Of a DNA stretch of 64,000 bases, positions 34,173 through 46,100 are shown piece by piece (position 1 is the stretch's first letter; each line of letters opens with the position of its first letter). Made by a program: the position numbers and the translations under genes. Under the pieces are notes generated by a model, which saw only the letters and a program-made list of their open reading frames with translations, made no database searches and was not told the origin of the DNA. Origin of the DNA: Dastarcus helophoroides (taxonomy: Eukaryota; Arthropoda; Insecta; Coleoptera; Bothrideridae); contig CM053329.1 in assembly GCA_028583605.1 (NCBI GenBank), positions 31,272,992 to 31,336,991 of the forward strand. Reading direction: 5' to 3'.

Positions 34173-36100
34173 AGTTGGTCTAAATTTCGAATTTAAAGTA
34201 AACATTTTGAAGTAATGTCTTAATGAGTTTAATTCTCAAATCTAGACTTATTATGGATACGAAGCTTAAATGGAAATTAAAAACATAAAGATATCACTTA
34301 TCTTGTACAAAGAATACGCCATTGAGAGAATTACCCTATTTCGGTGCATTTATGATTCCAGATAAAGTTACATCTATTTAATCTTGTATGTATGTATTTT
34401 ACTGGAAAGTAGAAAATTAGTAGATGTTAAGGACCAAATGCGTACTAAATAAAAATTAAATCAAGTAGAAATAAAGCTTTATGTTGGTCCGGTCTGTATG
34501 GCTCTATCTGTATAGTTTCCACTTAAGCAGATTCTCACACATAAACGGACTTTAAGCATGTATGTATAACACTGGAACATACGCGTTACAATAGACCATG
34601 ATCTGCCGCAAAGTGTTATTGCAAGCACAGATTTTATTTCCTCTCGCAATTTTACGTCTCTGTTTTTTATCTTACACGGACAATAAAAAGGAAATTTGAT
34701 TAAAGTTCAAGGTTGGTCTAGGACTTCAGTGCTCTTAACGTGAATTAATCAGGAAAAGAGTTTATGTTCTTGAATACACGGGGGATTAAAATACGTGTCG
34801 ATTTCGAAATGACTACTCAAAAGCTTCCAACTGCAATTTACACAAGTATTTCTGAAATGCAAATTTGTTCCAGCGACATTTTTACTTAGCCACAGAATAA
34901 TTTCAAATGCTTAACCTTTTATCGTAGATTTAAATTTCAAGCTCGACTGGAATATTTGTATCCGTCGCTCCAACGCAATCTAGGGACGTCTTGTGGAACA
35001 GACGAAAATAAAGTGAGAATCTATTTTAACCCGCGTTTTCTTAGTTTTATGGAAAGCTTAAGGCCCTGATTTAGGACGACGGGAAGGTGGTATAAAGATA
35101 AAGACAAGCCAATAACGACCGCATTGGGAAATCTAATGTTTTTTTCTCGGATATTCTGTTGTTAGTCTGGAATTATATATTCGAATGTACTGGGAAGGAA
35201 GTCGATATCCTAGCTGATTTAATTGTAGAATATTGAATAAATGTCGAAAATAAAGAAAAACTTTTTTACAGATTATGTTACGTTATGTTACCCGAGACTT
35301 CGTCAACGAACTTAAATAAATAACTACAGTACAACTAAATGGAAATTCCGAAACAATTTTACATTTATAGATGAAATTTAAATTAAATTGCCAAATCAAA
35401 TTCTAAGATGTTAACGTAATAACTACTAATGACTACTTTCATGGTAATAGTTTGAGGAAATAAGAAGAGAGTCTGCTGCCAAAATAAAGATCAGAAAGTT
35501 GACACTCTGATCTTTCTCTATGATTGTTGTTTGCCTAATATAAAAAGGTTGTATTTGAGCCTTTTTAAGTTACGGATAAAAAGTAACTTACTATTTCGCA
35601 TTGTAAGGAATGTCTACCAATCTTTGTCAAAATTGCTTCAGTAATTGAGCCGTAGAAAACGAACAAACATACAAACAGTACTAAGAACACCATACAGATA
35701 GCTTGATAGGAACATGATTTTTGCAGCTTTCAATGCAATACATTTTTTTATGTTATGCTTCCTAAAGCTTTTATTAGAAACCAGCAGACCGTCGCGACTT
35801 TGTCTAAGTATTTTAAATAGGGGTCGCCGGTTACTTTGCTTGAATTAAGAACATAACTTAACCTGTCACAGGAAGTTTTGTCATCGTCAACACTTTTAAG
35901 GAAATCACATAAGAGAGCTATTCATCGAAAATAGATTAGGTTTAAATAGATATGCCCTAATTTCAGCTGCCGTGAATTTAGAATTAATTTTTGACAACAC
36001 AACTAAAGTTAATCGTAATTGCAAAAGGATTGATATTGTCTAAGTCGCATAATACATGTGTTTAAGTTGACTTCAGCTAAACTTCTTTTTGAAAAACATA
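34173..36100. other. Unique DNA, no gene recognised
   Basis: This is one of the longest non-repetitive stretches. I saw no recognisable protein segment between plausible splice sites on either strand. It may be intron or intergenic DNA of a host gene. Confidence 0.45.
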
Positions 36101-36159
36101 GCACTACATACAACTACTTCAAGAAAAAATCGGACCAGTATTAACAAATCCGCTTTAGT

Positions 36160-36245
36160 TATGTTCAGGCCCGTAACCAGGGGGGCTAGGGGGCTGGAAC
36201 CCACCCAACCCCCGAAATTTTTTGGCTTTACACTAGATGGAACTG
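36160..36245. repeat. GC-rich transposon-end-like fragment
   Basis: GGCCCGTAACCAGGGGGGCT, GGGGCTGGAACCCACCCAAC and CCCCCGAAATTTTTTGGCTT form a GC-rich block unlike its surroundings. Such a phrase (cccgtaaccaggggggc) is widespread as a transposon end in arthropod DNA. The family was not determined. Confidence 0.4.
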
Positions 36246-38800
36246 AACTTTCCATATGTGCGATCTTTTTAAAAACCATTTTTAATGGATCATTTTCTTA
36301 TCGTACTGAAATGCAAGGATTTTTTTTTTCAAATTTGGCGCCATTTATTTTTATTAGAGACCGGATTTTAAGCACAATCAAGCAAGGTAAAAAGGTGAGC
36401 AAAATGTTGAACTAGGCAAAAACGAAAAGGTAAAGAAAGCACCAAAAAAGTAAAATACTCTTAAAAAAAGGCATTAACAAGCCAAAGCTCACAATTAACA
36501 AAAAAAAAACATTTTGAAATCTCAGTCAAAATTAAAAAAAAATAGATTTTAGGTTATCTTCAGGATATTTAGAAGGAGTATAACATTTTCAAATGAAAAT
36601 GTTCTTAAGATTTCGAGTTCATTCTCGAATTTTCACCCTAAATCTTAAAATTTTTACTGAGATTTCGTTTCTAGAAAAATTTAAACTTTTCTTAAAATTT
36701 CTTGTTTTTTATTTGAAATTTAAATCTTACGTTTTAAATTTTATTAAAATAATGTTAAATTTTGCAAGTTTTTCAAGCTTAAACTACCCGTTTTGAAAAC
36801 AAGCCTTTTTTGGAGATTTAACACCAAATTTTGAGAAAAACTTGGATTTTGTGATAATAGTTTGACAGTTTTGGAATTTAAAAATTTAAATTCTAAATTC
36901 GGTATTTGAATACAATTTTGAATATTAGGCCTTTTACTAAAAAATCATAATCTCTTATAAGCCATTTTTTAAGAAGACATTTTTTAATAAGTTATTTGTA
37001 TAAATTTTTTCTATAATTTTTCTAACATGGCGATTGAACTTTAAAAAAAATGTCTAGAATGTCGATTCTTCTATAAATTTCGAGTTTTACACAAAACTTG
37101 AGCATTTTTAAATTGGAAAATTCGGGATTTTTTTAATAACTTTAACCCATCAACTTAAGTCCAACAATTAAATAAATAATTGCCGATGTGGTAAAGGGTG
37201 AAACCTTCTTGGACTTAATCACAAGCCACAGTGTTTAGTTCAGTGCTTTAGCATCAACTTAATTCGAAATTTTTAATTTTTTCAAAAAGTTTTAACTTCT
37301 TAGTAAAAAATTTGGAAATTTTTTGTTATGAAGTTGATTTGTTTATATTTTGATAATTCAGCTTTTTTCTCTCAAATTCGACTTCGAAGTGAAAACTTCC
37401 AAATAAATATTGAAATTTCTATCTTAGTTATCAAATTTCAACTTTAGTTAAGACATTTTTTACTACTAATCACGACATTTCAATTTTAAATTCATAATTT
37501 TAGAAAATTTATAAAATTTTTACAAAATTTTGAAAAAAGAAGCTAAATGACTTTAGTTTATTTTTCAAAATGTTTACATTAGCACTGGTTTAAAATTCAG
37601 ACTTCTTGAAAATATTTTGACTTTTGTTCTAGACATTTAATTTAAAAAATTCCCCTTGACATTTTGAGAAAACACTAAAAGTTTCAGCCTTTGTTGTGTT
37701 TTTTAATCTTTCTTGGTTTCAGGGTTTTGTATTTTAATTTCAGGAAATATCAAAGTTTATTTTTTGAATTTTGTTTCAAGACAAAATGTTGAGTGTTATT
37801 AGTTTTTGTTAATAGATTTTATCTTTTGGAAATTACAGATTTTTTTAGAAAATTTTGACTTCAAACCTTTTTTTTTAAAATTGTAGCTTCTTTTTTCTTC
37901 GGATTTAGAGAGTTATTCTAAATGTCTACTTATTTCTAGAATTTCAAATTTAAAAAACTAAAAATTTCGAGTTTGAACATTTTCCACTTTTTGTTCGAAA
38001 ATTCAAAATTTCTAAAATAGTTAATATTTTCAGAAATGTTTATTAATAAATTCTGGTTATTTTTAGGTATAAATAAGGTTGCAATTAAACTTTTTCTAGG
38101 ACGAGTTTGTCCACTCTAAATGTAGACTTTTCTAGACATTTCGAATTAAAATTACAAATTCAAAAAACTCAAGATGAAGTTCAGAATTTCGATATCTGCC
38201 ATTTTTCATAAAAATATTGGCAATATTTCCAGATTTCTAGAGAGAATCAAAGTTTAAAAAAATATTTGTGGGGTTGAAGTAAATACCAAGATTTTAAACT
38301 TGAATTTTCAGAAAAAAAAGTAAAAGTATTAAGTATTAACAAAAAATCTAATTCAAATTTAAAATTTCCAAAAAATGGTCGAAATTTTGAGATTAACGGT
38401 AAAACTTAAAAAAAAGATAGATAACTTTATAATATAACAAAGATTTTTCTTCGAAATTCGGAATAGTCAAATCCATTTCGACATTGAAAATTCAGACATT
38501 AACAATAATTTCCAAAATTGCCCAAAATAAAAAACGTAGGAATTAAAGTTGTTACCAGTTACAAAAAGAGTTGTACTCTGAAAGGAAACTTAAACTTAAA
38601 AAAAAAACATCCAATCTTCCAGAATTTAGAAAGAATAATCCAAATTCTAAATGTTCGGGTGCAAACTTTAATTCTGAGATAAAAGTTAAAATTATGAATT
38701 CAATCGAAATTTGAAAAAAATTATGAACAAGATTTTTCTCTAGCTGATTTCAAACTATGTCTTTAAATAGAGTACTTTCTAGAGACATTTTTCATACACA
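36246..38800. repeat. Degenerate AT repeat, mixed polarity
   Basis: The region is mostly T-rich sense between 36600 and 38100 and A-rich sense from about 38270 to 38770. It contains a half foldback MITE at 37688-37740. The 60-108-aa frames were not recognised. Confidence 0.55.
37688..37740. mobile_element. Foldback MITE, copy 7 (right-arm fragment)
   Basis: CCTTTGTTGTGTTTTTTAAT, then CTTTCTTGGTTTCAGGG and TTTGTATTTTAATTT match the right arm only. Confidence 0.8.
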
Positions 38801-40320
38801 AGTGCAGGTTATAGAAAACAGTTCAAAGATAAATTTTAGAAAAAGAATATCTTTCAAGCAATTTTATCATCTTACCCACACATCCGTTTTTATTTAGAAA
38901 TTAAATTAAGATAAATGGGCAACGTCATTGTTAAATTACTTTGTCAGAATATTAGAAGAGTTAGATTCTAGAAATGTTTTTAGTGTATTTATTTATATTT
39001 TAGTATACTTGTGTACAATAATAATATTAATAGTAAAGTAGTATTGGACCGTGGCTTCCTAGCGTTAACCTAAACGCAAACAAAGACTAGGTAGTTTTAG
39101 CAGAAGGATAGCAGTTACGAGCCTGGTTATGTTTATTATGAAAATAACGCACTGCACACAGTTATTTCAAGCAAGAATTTCATGAAAAATTATCGACACT
39201 ATTCGTTAATTTGTTTACCAACTCATTCTCGAACTTGACATGAGAAACGAATCAAGGAAAACATGTTTAAAAAACCAATAACCGCCAATACTGAGCAAGA
39301 CTTCTGACCGTAATGATAACTTAATTTTATTTTACTTTCTCATTGGAATCCCAAATGTATTTCTTTTTTTGATTTTTAAAGTCTCTAGATTTCTCAACCT
39401 ATCACTGGTAGAAAAAAGGATAGATTTTTTTTACAGAAAATTGTAAGATATGTAAATTAGGTATACCGAATGTCGATAAAAAGGTTTCAGCTGTAAAAAA
39501 CAACTTTTTGGTTTTACCAGTATTTAATGATGATGCAGTAAAAGTTTGTCATTGTCATATTTAGAAAATAACTGGAACAATTTACGTTATTCAAGATTTG
39601 ACGTCGCTTATTAACCTGTTTGCATTCCAGGGCTTAACTTTATTATTCCGCCGTATTGTTTACTAATCATTTCGAGAAGATTAATGAAATTGTTCAAGCC
39701 TGCATATTACTAGTTGCATATGGGAAGTATTTATACCTAGATTAATTGTTACGTGTTTATCTGTTTTGATTTATGACAGAAAGGACCATGGATTTAATAA
39801 ATATTTGTCAACGAAACAAAGCGCTTTAATGCAAAATATGCACATATACGACGCAAACTTTGAATACCTTTCTCAAAATATTTCATGCCATCGCCATCTG
39901 GTCACTCCATTGTCAAAATAACTATAATGGAGAGAAATTAAAGTTGGAAGTGTGCCATTTAGTAACTTAAGTAAAGACGATTTTAGTAAATTGTTAGGAA
40001 ATGCAATACCGGTATGCCACAATCTTTGCGGGACTAGTCCCATCATAAGGGATCCAGCGAGATTTGCGAGGTTATATAGGAACCTCATTTATCTCCTTTT
40101 TTTAAGTCGACTTTAAAATTATAAATAAAACTCCTTTTTTTAAATTTATTATTTCTGCGTTTTCTAAAATTTTCTTTTGAAAAGCACTATTTTGGCTTAT
40201 TCTAAAGATTTTGATTTTTTCAAAGTTTGCGCTTTAATCTCGAAAGAAATTATCTTCAAAAAGAATCAAATCTTCTCTAAAATTACGACCTTAAATGTAT
40301 TCTTGGAATGAAAATTTCAA
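38801..40320. other. Unique DNA with a possible coding relic at 39885-40090
   Basis: Most of the stretch has no recognised feature. Around 39945-40090 the plus strand is open in one frame (local string GSVPFSNLSKDDFSKLLGNA, later RDPARFARLYRNLI), hydrophilic and of normal composition. It lies about 0.3 kb upstream of the pogo transposase relic on the same strand. It could be another relic or an exon, but I do not recognise it. Confidence 0.3.
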
Positions 40321-40965
40321 GCATTGGAAAAATAGTCAAGGACTAATCTTGGACAGAAAGTGTAACAGTAGCAAGTGGCTTCGTTATTAAATGAGCTTAT
40401 GGAAAGACGACAACGATAGAAAATGCCATTAATGGTTTTAGGGCATCTGGAGTATTGCCAGTAGATAGCTATGTTTTTCAAGATTCGGATTTTGCTGGAT
40501 CCGTTGTTCTTAATCCTGAACCAAATAAAGTTCAAAATAATGGCTTTAGTCCGATGATATTCCATTAGCACTTTAAAAAAAGATTCAAAACAGAAATTGT
40601 TCAACCCTCTCTCTATGGATGTTGCAAAAACCTCATCAGAAACCTGAGCATCAATATTCTCCTCCAGCTTACTGGAAATTGCCCCATTATCTAAATGTGT
40701 AAAAGCTGCATCTTTAAAGAAAAGCAGCAAAGTCTTCGGTATTCAGAAAGCAGCAGAACTTACTAGTAGTCCCTACAAAAGTTTGAGAAAAAAATCGAAC
40801 AAAAGTAGCAACGATAGGTGACGAGCAACGTTGATATTGTAAGGAATGTGAAGAGGAAGAAATTCAGGATATGATTCAATGTGTAAAGTGCAGAACGCGG
40901 TTTCATTGCAAATGCGTAAAAGTGAGTTTGTTGAAAAAGTTTATTTGTCAGACATGTGTGTAAAA
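40321..40965 (+). pseudogene. pogo/Tigger-type transposase C-terminus (DDE_1), broken
   Basis: The plus strand from about 40362 reads VTVASGFVIK, a stop, AYGKTTTIENAINGFRASGV, then LPVDSYVFQDSDFAGSVVLN and PEPNKVQNNGF. This is the conserved end of the pogo-family DDE domain (A-AT--NA--GF---GI-P-----F---DF). Further down, after frameshifts, a SPYKSLRKK string (about 40770) leads to a cysteine-rich zinc-finger-like tail, YCKECEEEEIQDMIQCVKCR (40831-40890) and CKCVKVSLLKKFICQTC. Such a tail is seen at the end of many insect pogo-like transposases. The N-terminal DNA-binding domain and catalytic Asp residues are not present. The long minus-strand frame over it (40317-40730) is an antisense shadow. 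Confidence 0.85.
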
Positions 40966-41364
40966 CCCCTTGAGTTTTTAGTTTATTTTTGTTTTTCAAT
41001 TTTTGTTTTTTTTAATTTATTCTTAACATGAATGTATATTGTTTGTAAGTTTATACACTTTTCTGTTTTTTTTTATTTTTAAATAAAAATTTAATTGTCC
41101 TTAGAAAGTACCTACTCATAATTTTAATAAGTAGTTTCAATTTGAGGAACTAGTGGTTTAAATTTGGCAACCAGTTTCTTATATTGAACCATTTGCAACA
41201 CTTCAATATATTAAAAAAATATTAAGTATTACATTCCGAGGGTTGATAAGGCTGCAGTAGATTTTCAAATTATTCAAATTTTAACGGCATATTAAATATT
41301 ACAATCATACATTTACAAAACTACAGGCATTTGTCCAAAAAATGGTTTAATTTGGGGCACTTTA
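40966..41364. other. AT-rich 3' flank of pogo relic
   Basis: Polyadenylation-like AAATAAAAATTTAATTG text (41080-41096) follows the transposase relic. The LINE copy on the minus strand begins immediately after a GGGGCACTTTACCCTAC phrase (41352-41370). No other gene was seen. Confidence 0.4.
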
Positions 41365-42985
41365 CCCTACCTCTGGATGTCTCATGACATAGCCAAAATG
41401 AGACAGCTTTCGAATCATCACTGTGTTTACAATATCTTTATCCTTCTTCGTGCTGTTCAGGACCTCTACGTTAGTGATATGGTCCATCCAGTTTATTCTC
41501 AGCATGCGTCTGTGTGACCACATTTTAAATACTTCAAGCCGCTTCAAAGTATCCTCTGTTAGGGTCCATGATTCCACTCCATATAAGAGAACCTGACCTG
41601 AAGCTTTATGTTCACATATAATATTTTTCATCCTTACAAAGGCAGCCTTAGCTTGCCCAATTCTTGATTTTATTTATATTGCGTTATCCCAATTTTCGTT
41701 CAGAAGCTGTCCCAAATACTTTATTTTCTGTACCCTTTCTAATTTATTTGGACCAATCCAGATTTCCGCTCGTGGGATGGGTTGCTTAGTCACGACCATG
41801 ATTTTGGTCTTGTTAGTGTTAAGTGTAAGGCCATACTGGCTACATGAACTGACTACTTGATTAAGGAGGCTTTGAAGTTCCTCAACACTCTATGCAAGAG
41901 GAACAGAGTCGTCTGCATGGCTAATATTATTCAATGTTATCCTGTTTATTCTCACTCCCTCTCTGGTATCTCCTATGACCTCTTGAAATATTTTCTCCGA
42001 ATATAGATTGAACAGAAACGGCGACAGAATGCAACCTTGCTTTAACTCCCCTATTGATTGAAATACATTCAGTTAAACTGTTTTCTGCTCTCAGATTTGC
42101 TTTTTGTTGCCAGTAAAAGTTAGCGATGAAACGTAGATATTTATCATATTTTTCTGTTGTTTTCAATATTTCTATCATTTTCTCATATTTTACCCTGTCA
42201 AACGCCTTCTCGAAATCAATAAAGCACATAAACACATCGCAATTCACATCTCTTGTACCCAGGCCTTCACGGAATCCAAATTGTGTATTTTCAATATTGT
42301 TTCTATCTTAGAGCATATTCGCTGATGAATTATCTCTTGCAATTTCAGAACATGACGAATTTGTCTTATAGTACGATGATCATTGCAGTTCTTTGCCGTT
42401 GCAGTTTTAGGGATCGGGATAAATGTCAACCTCAACCAATCAGATGAGATGTCTCCTCTATCATGTATTTTGGTAAATACTTCAACCTATAGGTTTATCG
42501 TTTTTCCTCCCAGGTTTTTCAGTATCTCAGTTGGTATTTCATCGGGACCTGTTGCTTTTCGTTTCTTTGCTGTTTTGATGGCTTTCACCACTTCATCTCT
42601 GGTAATTGGTGGTCCAGTTATATCTTCATGCATCCCATGGTCTATGTCCCGTTCATCTTCAAATAATTCCGTGATGTATTCCTGCCATCTTCTTAATTTC
42701 TCTTCTATTTCAAAGTTTACGCTCCCATTCTTATCTGTTATGACATTTGCACCATTGTGTTTGTGCCCTCTTATTTCTTTAATTTTTTGTGCAGATTGAA
42801 GTTGTCGTACTTTTTTCGTATTCTTCAATTTCTAAGCATTCATGAGCGAAGTACTCAGCTTTTGCTTGTCTAGTTGTTCTTCAAATATCCAAGTGAATTT
42901 CCTTGTAATTGTTCTCTTGTTCTTGAATTTTGCCAGCTGCTCCTTCCAAAATTCTAGGTTTTCAGCAACCTTGTGTTAGGGATTG
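41365..42985 (-). pseudogene. RTE-like LINE reverse transcriptase, 5'-truncated
   Basis: Minus-strand segments in order: linker before RT (about 42985-42487, with EIRGHKHNGANVITDKNGSV and PPITRDEVVKAIKTAKKRKA then TGPDEIPTEIL), fingers (42435-42250, RLTFIPIPKTATAKNC and HRTIRQIRHVLK), palm (CFIDFEKAFDRVKYEKMIEI at about 42210; RGVK replacing the usual RGVRQGC), catalytic box HADD at about 41905 (normally YADD), KIMVV then AEIWIGPNKLERVQKIKYLG (about 41740), and the C-terminal LLYGVESWTLTEDTLKRLEV, MWSHRRMLRINWMDHITNVE and RKLSHFGYVMRHPE (41588-41371). Frameshifts and stops make it non-functional. It is a different subfamily from the 51-55 kb copy. RTE assignment is from overall resemblance and should be taken as clade-level only. 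Confidence 0.9.
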
Positions 42986-42993
42986 GCAATCTC

Positions 42994-43516
42994 TTATAGA
43001 TTATCCCAAGCAGCGATTGCGTTAGATCTTTGTATATCAAGTGTTGTTTGTGACGTCTCACTTTTTTTAATTTCGTTAGAAATTCCGAGTTTTGACAGAT
43101 GGTCACTTTTCTGCAAATGTCGGGATTGAAATTTTGTTGCGGGATTGCATTCCTTATAAATTATCAATAAATAAGCAAACGTCAGACCAGATTTAATATC
43201 GTGAAGATGGAAGGGCAATTGGGACAATGCTCAGCGGCTCGAGCAGGGTATACTTATAGATGGAGGGACCAGATCGGGTAAATCGTTTTGCCGATAAATT
43301 ATCAAATGTACAAGGTGTCCAGAACTTTTTAAAAACAAGCACAACAAAATGTTTTTTTTTTGTAAAACGATCTAAAAGCATGTCTAATGAGTGTTTTAAA
43401 TCTTCACTGTCCTTCGAGGTATCAGTAGAAAATTGCTTGGTGACATCAACGTCCACAAAACGCTTTCTTTTTAGCGACAAATGCATTTTTCCGAAAAAAT
43501 AAAAAATAAATGCCAA
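42994..43516 (-). other. Two overlapping unrecognised minus-strand frames
   Basis: The first frame (43516-43193, 107 aa) has a basic start (MHLSLKRKRFVDVDVTKQFS from the second Met) and is hydrophilic. The second (43227-42994, 77 aa) has the string SDHLSKLGISNEIKKSETSQ. They could be pieces of one frameshifted ORF because they lie end to end on the same strand. The second ends beside the LINE copy. They look more protein-like than the surrounding AT repeat, but no family was recognised. Confidence 0.3.
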
Positions 43517-45229
43517 ATTTCTGGAAAAAATCTAAATTTTCAATGTGTTTCCAAAATCTCTGATCTTTAAAATTTTTGTGTTAATTTTTATTCGGAAAAT
43601 TCATCTTTGGAATCTAAATTTTAAATAAGAACTAAAAATGCTTTATCTCAAGCTTTTTTTGAGCCTCTTATATTCTACATATTGGTTGCTAATGAGTAGA
43701 GGTTGATAATTTGATTAGCAGAACAAGAAAAAATTCTGTTTAAATTTTAATTACAAAAAATAAAAATAGCTTTACTTCATAATTTTCGCTTCGACGAGTA
43801 AAAAAAAATTCAAGAAATCGATTTTTCTCACTTTCTAAAAACTTTAAAATTTAGAGGATTCAAGTTTTAATTTTCTTAAAAATTCTTACTTTTTCGTAAT
43901 ATTTTGACATTTATGAACAATTTTAACTTTTTCCAAAACTTGGACTTTTCACAAAAGTTTTTTTGACTTTCTTTTAAATATTGACTCCTGCTGAAAATTT
44001 TGATTTATTTTGGAATTTCGATTTATGCAAAAAATTCAATTTTTACTTAAAATTTAAACTTTTTAAACACTTTGATTTATTTTGAAATTTTCAACTATTT
44101 TTTAAATTTCGACATTTTAAGATTTCTCGACCCTTTCTTGAAATTTTCACTTGTCTAAAAATTTCCATTTCAATCTTTTTCTATAAATTTTGACTTAATT
44201 TTGAAAATTTTCACATTTTATAAAATTTTTAAAATTGAAATACAAATCGTGTCCCCTGAAACCAAGAAAGATTAAAAAACACAACAAAGATCTCTCTAAT
44301 GCATTTCGATAGCCAAGCTATCATCTTCAGAGATATACTGAAGTAGTTGTATCTCTCTGAAAATGATAGCTTGGCTATCGAAATGCGTTAGAGCAACCTT
44401 TGTTGCGTTTTTTAATCTTTCTTGGTTTCAGGGGACAAGATCTGTATTTTAATTTTTGTAGGTAACCACAGACCATTTCGTTCCACCAAAATCAAAATTT
44501 CTAGGTTTTTTTTGAATTTTGACCTTGTACAGATCTTTAACTATTTTTGGAAATTTTGGGTTTTTTAAAAATTTTTACCTTTTTTCTCAAGTTTAGACTT
44601 TTATATAAATTCAACTTTATTTTTAAAAAAATCTACTTTTGACAATTTTGACTTTTTTAAAAAATGTTGACCATATATTGAGATTTTGATTTCTTTCCAA
44701 AATGTGGCCCTTCTGAAAGAGACAATATCTTTGATAAATTTCGAGTTTTGATTTTTGTTAAAAAAGTCGATTTTTTTCAACATTTCGACCTTTTTCAATA
44801 TTTTGACCACTTTTGACAAATTTCCAGTTTTAAACTTTAACTTATTTTGCAAATTTAAACTCTTTTACAATTTTGACTTTTTTAACTTTGACTTATTTGC
44901 TGAATTTCGACCTTTTCAAAATTTTGACTTTTTGGATGGAGTTTTTAAAAAAATTGTACATATATTTTTGGTTTTGTCCATTAAAAATATTGACATTTTT
45001 TGAAAATGTCCAATATTTTGAAAATGTTGGCAAGAAATGTCGACATTTTTTCAATTTCGATTTTTTAACAATTTTGTTTTTTTTTGTAAATTTTATCTTT
45101 TTGAAAAATATCTTTTGAAAACTATTCTTTTTTTGCAAATTTCTGTTTTTTTTTTCAATTTGATCCTCCTCAAAATGTTGACAAGTTTTCAAATTTTTAG
45201 TTTGTTAAAAATTTCTGAATTTTCTAACC
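43517..45229. repeat. Degenerate AT repeat, T-rich polarity
   Basis: Dense TTTTTGACTTTTTTCAAAAT-type units fill the region, interrupted by the foldback MITE at 44231-44490. All frames here are low-complexity. Confidence 0.7.
44231..44490. mobile_element. Foldback MITE, copy 8 (best full hairpin)
   Basis: Both arms are nearly complete. The left arm runs AAATTGAAATACAAATCGTG ... TAGCCAAGCTATCATCTTCA. After a short loop near 44335-44350, the right arm runs GATAGCTTGGCTATCGAAAT ... GGGGACAAGATCTGTATTTT and ends CCATTTCGTTCCACCAAAA. The stem is over 100 bp per side with few mismatches. Confidence 0.9.
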
Positions 45230-46100
45230 TTTTTTAGGATATTTTAGTTTTTCTCGAAATTTCGAATTTTTACTTTTCCCGGAACTTTGGATTATTTCAA
45301 GATTCTGTCTTTTTAAATTGCAAATTTCAAAAATTTTAAACCTAATCATAGTTAAAGAAAATTTTGACTATTTTTAACAACTTGAACTTTTTTCCAAATT
45401 TTGACTTTGGTTAAATGTTCAAAGTATTGACTTTTTTCCCTGAGTACATACATATTAATATGGACAAATTTTCGACCTTCTTTCAAAATGTCGATCTTTT
45501 TTTGATAACTTTGACTTTTATATAAATCTGTGACTTTTGAAATTTCTGACCTTTTTCAGGATATTTTTCTTTTCGAAATTTCGAATTTTTGTAAATTTGA
45601 CTTTTCCCGGAACTTTGGTTATTTGAAGATTCTGTCTTTTTAAATTGCAAATTTCAAAAATTTTAAACCTAATCAAAATTGAAGAAAATGTTGACTATTT
45701 TTAAAAACATGAACTTTTTTCCAAATTTTGACTTTGTTTAAATGTTCAAAGTATTGACTTTTTTTCTAAATACATACATATTTGTATGGACAAATTTTCG
45801 ACCTTCTTTTAAAATGTCGATCTTTTTTGAAAATTTTGACTTTTATGTAAATCATTAACTTCTTAATTTCCTGACCTTTCTTAGGATTTTTAATTTTCTC
45901 TCGAAATTTCGAATTTGGGTAAATTTGGCTTTTCCCAAAAATTTGGTTTTTTTGAAATATCTGTATTTTTAAATTTCAAATTTCAAAAATTTTAAACATA
46001 TTCATAATTCAAAAAAATGTTAACTATTTTTAAAGACTTGGACTTCCGTCAAAATTTTTACTTTGTTTAAAATATTCAAAGTATTGACTTTTTCCAAATT
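45230..46100. repeat. Tandem repeat, ~322-base units, about 2.7 copies
   Basis: Units start near 45235, 45556 and 45881 with GGATATTTT then CTCGAAATTTCGAATTTTT. Shared internal landmarks are TTCCCGGAACTTTGG, AAATTGCAAATTTCAAAAAT, GTTCAAAGTATTGACTTTTT, TACATACATATT and CAAATTTTCGACCTTCTTT. The third unit is cut off near 46100. The units are built from the same AT vocabulary as the surrounding degenerate DNA but are clearly a recent local amplification. Confidence 0.85.

Noticed and set aside
36089..36415. 108-aa plus-strand frame over the GC-rich patch
   Set aside because: It is open only because of the transposon-end-like GC block; it lacks motifs and runs into low-complexity AT sequence.
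40317..40730. 137-aa minus-strand frame
   Set aside because: It is antisense to the pogo transposase C-terminus, which has clear motifs on the plus strand.
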